A DNA stretch of 32,732 nt. Source: a virus. Where the stretch lies: IMG/VR virus record IMGVR_UViG_3300042505_000668, positions 1-32,732 of that record, one strand, 5' to 3'. Below are positions 30,244 to 32,732 of this stretch, piece by piece. How positions within the stretch are numbered: the stretch's first letter is position 1; every line of letters begins with the position of its first letter. The notes beneath the pieces are model-generated. The model worked only from the letters and a program-made list of their open reading frames with translations. It did no database searches and was not told where the DNA came from. The translations under genes were made by a program, and so were the position numbers.

Positions 30244-30759
30244 TTAAAACCCTTTATTAATTAAATTATAATATTCGCATGAATTAAATTCTAAACCATC
30301 GATTGTATAATTGTAAGTATAAATTTTAACTGATGTTTTAGATTGTAAATCAATATCATTTTCAGAAATATCAAAATTAAAAATTGATGGCAAATAACAA
30401 ATTGTAGAATCTAAATCAATTTCTTTTCCAATTAAACAAATTTCATAATTAAATAAATGGTCTTTATTTCTTTTTTCTAAATAAGTAATAATACCTTTTA
30501 AATAACCTAATGCTTGAAAAAAAGAACTAACCGAAACTTTATCTTTTTTAAGTTCATAAATCGTAATTATACCTTTCATTTTTGTTTTAAACCCACTATG
30601 ATAATAAGGTTTGCTAATAGAAATTATATCAGAAACACCATAATTTCCAATTCTTAATTGTCTGTAAAATTTACCATAATCTGTTAATCCTTTGTCAGAT
30701 AATTTATCCCTATCGGATAAATAAATGATTTCTTCCAAATCTTTTTCTAAAAATTTCAT
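30244..30759 (-). CDS. Putative PD-(D/E)xK nuclease with QxxxY motif
   Basis: A 171-residue protein. The pattern of a RecB-like nuclease can be traced: helix with Glu9/Glu10, Asp44 in GVSDII, the ExK motif as Glu69-Leu-Lys71 (IYELKK), and Gln82-x3-Tyr86 (FFQALGYLKG). These are the expected catalytic and accessory residues in the right order. It sits between the SSB-like and winged-helix genes, so it could process DNA ends for annealing or act at the fork. No named family is recognised, and the call rests on the motifs. Confidence 0.55.
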   Translation of the reverse strand: MKFLEKDLEEIIYLSDRDKLSDKGLTDYGKFYRQLRIGNYGVSDIISISKPYYHSGFKTKMKGIITIYELKKDKVSVSSFFQALGYLKGIITYLEKRNKDHLFNYEICLIGKEIDLDSTICYLPSIFNFDISENDIDLQSKTSVKIYTYNYTIDGLEFNSCEYYNLINKGF

Positions 30760-30911
30760 ACGTTCCGTATTTTAAATTAAAAAATCCCATCAAGTCAGCA
30801 GTATTGTGAGAAGTGCTTTCCTAATAGGATTTATATAATTTTTTCCGTTATGTTGTAATGCTTCTCACTTCATTACTTTTACAAATATACAAAAAAAACA
30901 ATACAAAAAAC
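30760..30911 (-). promoter_or_regulatory. Promoter and structured leader before the nuclease gene
   Basis: The minus strand has TATATTTG (30882-30889), with TTTG 21 bases upstream at 30911-30914. The transcript would begin with a leader of over 100 bases. It contains a perfect 8-bp inverted repeat GTGAGAAG...CTTCTCAC (30806-30813 and 30861-30868) enclosing an 11-base palindrome TCCTAATAGGA. AAATCC and GGATTT (30782-30787, 30827-30832) also pair. It may be a structured leader, operator or origin. Confidence 0.5.
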
Positions 30912-30939
30912 AAAACCGCTAATTTATTTTAGCGGTTTT
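30912..30939 (-). terminator. Intrinsic terminator after the SSB-like gene
   Basis: AAAACCGCTAA and TTAGCGGTTTT form an 11-bp stem with a 6-base loop. On the minus strand the stem is followed by GTTTTTTGT. It ends the recombination-gene transcript just before the next promoter. Confidence 0.88.
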
Positions 30940-30946
30940 ATTAACA

Positions 30947-31234
30947 TTAAAAAGGTAAATCCGAAGCATCTACAATATCCGCTTCTACAACTGGTATTTC
31001 TAAAGGTGTTGATTCTTTAAGATTACCAAAGTAAAATTTATCTTCCTTTGTAGCACCTTTAAAATTGCTTTGAAAAGATGCACAGTTGCCGTACTTATCC
31101 ACCTCATCGTTAACGTAAACTCTTACGTTTAAATAGATTTTACCATTTTCATTTTTGGTAAATGCTTTGTTACCTGATTTTGCCTGTTCTAATAATTTAG
31201 AAAAGTCAATTGAACCATAAAAACTTTGTGCCAT
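30947..31234 (-). CDS. Single-stranded DNA-binding-like protein
   Basis: A 95-residue protein starting MAQSFYGSIDFSKLLEQAKS. It has a beta segment (KIYLNVRVYVNDEVDKYGNC), and its end is acidic with terminal phenylalanine (DIVDASDLPF). That tail is the hallmark of SSB proteins, which use it to recruit partners. The body is shorter than an OB-fold SSB, so it may be a reduced or divergent form. It lies next to the ERF annealing gene, as SSB genes often do in phages. Confidence 0.55.
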   Translation of the reverse strand: MAQSFYGSIDFSKLLEQAKSGNKAFTKNENGKIYLNVRVYVNDEVDKYGNCASFQSNFKGATKEDKFYFGNLKESTPLEIPVVEADIVDASDLPF

Positions 31235-31245
31235 AATAAATAAAA

Positions 31246-31740
31246 TTAAAGATTAATAAATTCTTGTTGTTGTTGTGTTGTAATTGTGTATTTAGATTTG
31301 ATTTGTTCCAACGAAAAGCCACCTTGTTTTGCTTTAAGTAAAATTTCAGTTGTTGCATTTGGTTTGTTTTGAACTGCTTTTTGTCCATCGTCGTCATCTG
31401 CACCTACACAAACAAAAGATTGCAATGCGTAACGTCTTGCGTAGCTTATTCCACTACCTTGTGCCTGTGCATCGTTTTGCTTGTTGTAGATAATTTCAGT
31501 AAGCGAGTCCATTAACTCGCCTGATTCGTGTAGTAAAATAGTTTTTACAAAGTTTTTGTTTTCAAAGTGTACTATCGGTTGCAATACACTAATACCATGT
31601 GCGTTTAAAACTGGTATTACGGCTTCTCTAATTGCGTTTAAGTCCGCATATTTAGATTTAAAGAATGGATTTGTAGCACCTTTTTTTGGGTTACTCATTT
31701 CCCCTTGTGCGTTTAGTAACGCTGTTGCAATTTGTTTCAT
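31246..31740 (-). CDS. erf: ERF-family single-strand annealing recombinase
   Basis: A 164-residue protein of the ERF superfamily. It contains NPFFKSKYADLNAIREAVIP (24-43) and the signature GSGISYARRYALQSF (95-109) followed by VGADDDDGQ. ERF proteins anneal complementary single strands and help circularise or recombine phage DNA. Length is slightly below the P22 protein, whose C-terminal part is longer. A canonical promoter lies directly upstream, within the end of the previous gene. Confidence 0.9.
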   Translation of the reverse strand: MKQIATALLNAQGEMSNPKKGATNPFFKSKYADLNAIREAVIPVLNAHGISVLQPIVHFENKNFVKTILLHESGELMDSLTEIIYNKQNDAQAQGSGISYARRYALQSFVCVGADDDDGQKAVQNKPNATTEILLKAKQGGFSLEQIKSKYTITTQQQQEFINL

Positions 31741-31771
31741 AAAGATAAGATATTTAATTGATTAAGATTTT

Positions 31772-31802
31772 CAAAGATAAGAATTAAAACGATATACTCA
31801 AA
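31772..31802 (-). promoter_or_regulatory. Canonical Bacteroidota promoter for the recombinase gene
   Basis: The minus strand has TTTG (31802-31799), exactly 19 bases, then TATCTTTG (31779-31772), fitting the TTTG-N19-TAnnTTTG consensus. It overlaps the last codons of the upstream gene and lies 32 bases before the ERF start. It is the best promoter match found. Confidence 0.7.
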
Positions 31803-32233
31803 GAACTTTTGCGTATATTTTCGCTAACTTTTGGCAATTCAACACCATCACTATCGTAAATAGTTTCATTTGACTTTTGAGCTACTTTTAAAAGCATTTC
31901 CCTATCTGTCAAGGCTTGTTTAAGTTGTTGCCATTTCTCATCTTCTGAATAGTTAGGAGTACTTCCGCCATTTCGATACGTTCCTTTGATGCCGAATGCT
32001 TCAAAATTTTCCGCTGGTAAACTATTTTTAAGTTCATCAGTAACAATTGATAGTACTTCATTTACTCTTACAGCTTGTGCGAATAATTCCATTTTATCCA
32101 TTTCGCCACTATCTAATAAGTCAGTAGTAAATTTCTTTGCAGAAAGTTGTAATTCTTTTTTGCTTGGCAGAAAGTTATTAGTGTTAACTTCCTGTTCTTG
32201 CATCATCATTAATAAATTTTTTGTTGCTCCCAT
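31784..32233 (-). CDS. Conserved phage protein near the recombination genes (149 aa)
   Basis: A 149-residue protein starting MGATKNLLMMMQEQEVNTNN. It contains MELFAQAVRVNEVLSIVTDE and a C-terminal KVSENIRKSSLSISF. It is rich in helices and lacks catalytic motifs. Its place ahead of the ERF gene suggests a recombination or host-nuclease control role, but this is inference. A TATCTTTG element at 32257-32264 precedes it. Confidence 0.65.
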   Translation of the reverse strand: MGATKNLLMMMQEQEVNTNNFLPSKKELQLSAKKFTTDLLDSGEMDKMELFAQAVRVNEVLSIVTDELKNSLPAENFEAFGIKGTYRNGGSTPNYSEDEKWQQLKQALTDREMLLKVAQKSNETIYDSDGVELPKVSENIRKSSLSISF

Positions 32234-32256
32234 AATTTTAAAGTTTTAAATTTTGT

Positions 32257-32264
32257 CAAAGATA
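32257..32264 (-). promoter_or_regulatory. Bacteroidota-type -7 promoter element
   Basis: The minus strand reads TATCTTTG, 23 bases before the start at 32233. It lies in an A/T-only stretch without a clear -33 box. Confidence 0.45.
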
Positions 32265-32293
32265 TAAAATATTTTTTTATTTTATACTTTTTT

Positions 32294-32536
32294 TTATAAA
32301 AAAATATTAATTAAGTAATAACCAGCAATTGAACCGAACCCAGCTCCAAAAGAATATATTAGTTTTCTTTTGGTATCAGATAACGCCACACGTGAAACGT
32401 TATAAGACCAAAGTAGGCTAATTGTAAAGCTCGCTAAGAAAATGCCTAAAACGAAGCCTTTTGCGATTAATACTGTATTTATTGCAACAAGTCCTATTTG
32501 TGAGAAACTTGTAAAGAATATTTTAGTGTTTTCCAT
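32294..32536 (-). CDS. Small membrane protein with three helices (80 aa)
   Basis: An 80-residue hydrophobic protein starting MENTKIFFTSFSQIGLVAIN. Three membrane helices are likely at about 13-30, 32-46 and 60-79, with the basic loop SDTKRKL between the last two. It overlaps the upstream 39-residue gene by 14 bases. It resembles small membrane proteins in phage early regions and could serve in superinfection exclusion. Position away from the lysis genes argues against a holin. Confidence 0.65.
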   Translation of the reverse strand: MENTKIFFTSFSQIGLVAINTVLIAKGFVLGIFLASFTISLLWSYNVSRVALSDTKRKLIYSFGAGFGSIAGYYLINIFL

Positions 32537-32642
32537 TTCTTAATATTTTTTTATATAATGTATTTATGCGTTCAGAATTTACGCCTCTTTTATAGTAGAA
32601 GTTAATTACTCTTTTAATTCTTTGTAATGGTGATTGTTTCAT
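32523..32642 (-). CDS. Small basic protein, complete copy (39 aa)
   Basis: The ATG at 32642 opens 39 codons (MKQSPLQRIKRVINFYYKRG, then VNSERINTLYKKILRNGKH) ending in TAA at 32523. A diverged, truncated version starts at 67. The gene overlaps the next start by 14 bases. Conservation of length and pattern between two diverged copies is good evidence that it is translated. Its composition (Lys, Arg, Tyr) suggests nucleic-acid binding. Confidence 0.6.
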   Translation of the reverse strand: MKQSPLQRIKRVINFYYKRGVNSERINTLYKKILRNGKH

Positions 32643-32732
32643 TTTAAAAAAACGATTAGCCTATACATCGTGAGGTTTTAAAGATAAGTTATATAAAATC
32701 AAATCACGTAATTAATATTATCTTATCTTTTG
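32607..32732. repeat. Terminal direct repeat, right copy (126 bp)
   Basis: Identical to 32-157 and ending exactly at the window end. The base before it (32606) is where the two ends diverge. The distance from divergence to contig end is 126 bases, which equals k-1 for an assembly with k of 127. This suggests the end was set by a branch in the assembly graph. Confidence 0.9.

Noticed and set aside
30782-30868. tRNA or CRISPR-like unit in the repeat-containing gap
   Set aside because: There is no cloverleaf or CCA-type end and there are no repeated spacers; only inverted repeats of a leader are present.
31206-31403. Second minus-strand frame inside the ERF gene (65 codons)
   Set aside because: It overlaps ERF in another frame and gives an Asn/Gln-rich product typical of an out-of-frame read.

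Overview
The window is an essentially complete genome of a small tailed phage (Caudoviricetes), most likely a siphovirus of a Flavobacterium-like Bacteroidota host. The DNA is very AT-rich. There are no Shine-Dalgarno sites; starts are preceded by A/T-rich tracts. Several intergenic gaps carry the Bacteroidota -7 promoter element TAnnTTTG, in one case at the ideal 19-base distance from a TTTG -33 box. The structural and replication proteins look like those of Bacteroidota phages. The last 126 bases repeat positions 32-157 exactly, so the contig closes into a circle of about 32.6 kb. The first 31 bases carry a diverged version of the sequence before the right-hand copy, so a second allele or paralog of the small gene at the junction exists.

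Nearly all genes are on the minus strand and are best read from high to low coordinates. The early and replication block runs from 32642 to 25994: two tiny genes, a conserved protein, an ERF-type annealing protein, an SSB-like protein, a PD-(D/E)xK nuclease candidate, a winged-helix replication protein, a primase-helicase, a NinG-like nuclease and a sigma-70-like protein. The packaging block (25988-23358) holds several small genes, TerS and TerL. The tail block (23299-16199) holds tail assembly chaperones with a likely -1 frameshift, tail completion proteins, two large tail or baseplate proteins and the tape measure protein. The head block (16024-9881) holds protease, scaffold, major capsid protein, a probable tail tube, portal and connector. 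The host-contact and lysis block (9912-5286) holds an esterase fibre, a holin-like protein, a membrane GAF protein, an amidase, a metallophosphoesterase and a spanin-like protein.

A bidirectional terminator at 5277-5303 separates this from three short plus-strand genes (4773-5267), which include a small zinc-finger candidate and an XRE-like regulator. They diverge from a minus-strand cassette of very small overlapping genes (4668-2768). That cassette leads into a module with its own promoter: a 48-residue HTH protein, an SNF2-like helicase and a beta-class DNA methyltransferase (2691-163). No integrase, excisionase, tRNA, CRISPR array, reverse transcriptase or insertion sequence was seen.

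The most notable observation is a bipartite motif of about 34 bases. It contains CTTGTTTTTAAATAAA with an ACAA-type box at fixed distance, and it precedes four late structural genes (23299, 16024, 14825, 12635), three of them just after a hairpin. Because the phage encodes a sigma-like protein just upstream of the terminase genes, these may be phage-specific late promoters. Other points of interest are the -1 frameshift site, the GAF sensor inside the lysis cassette and a zinc-finger/lipoprotein fusion.
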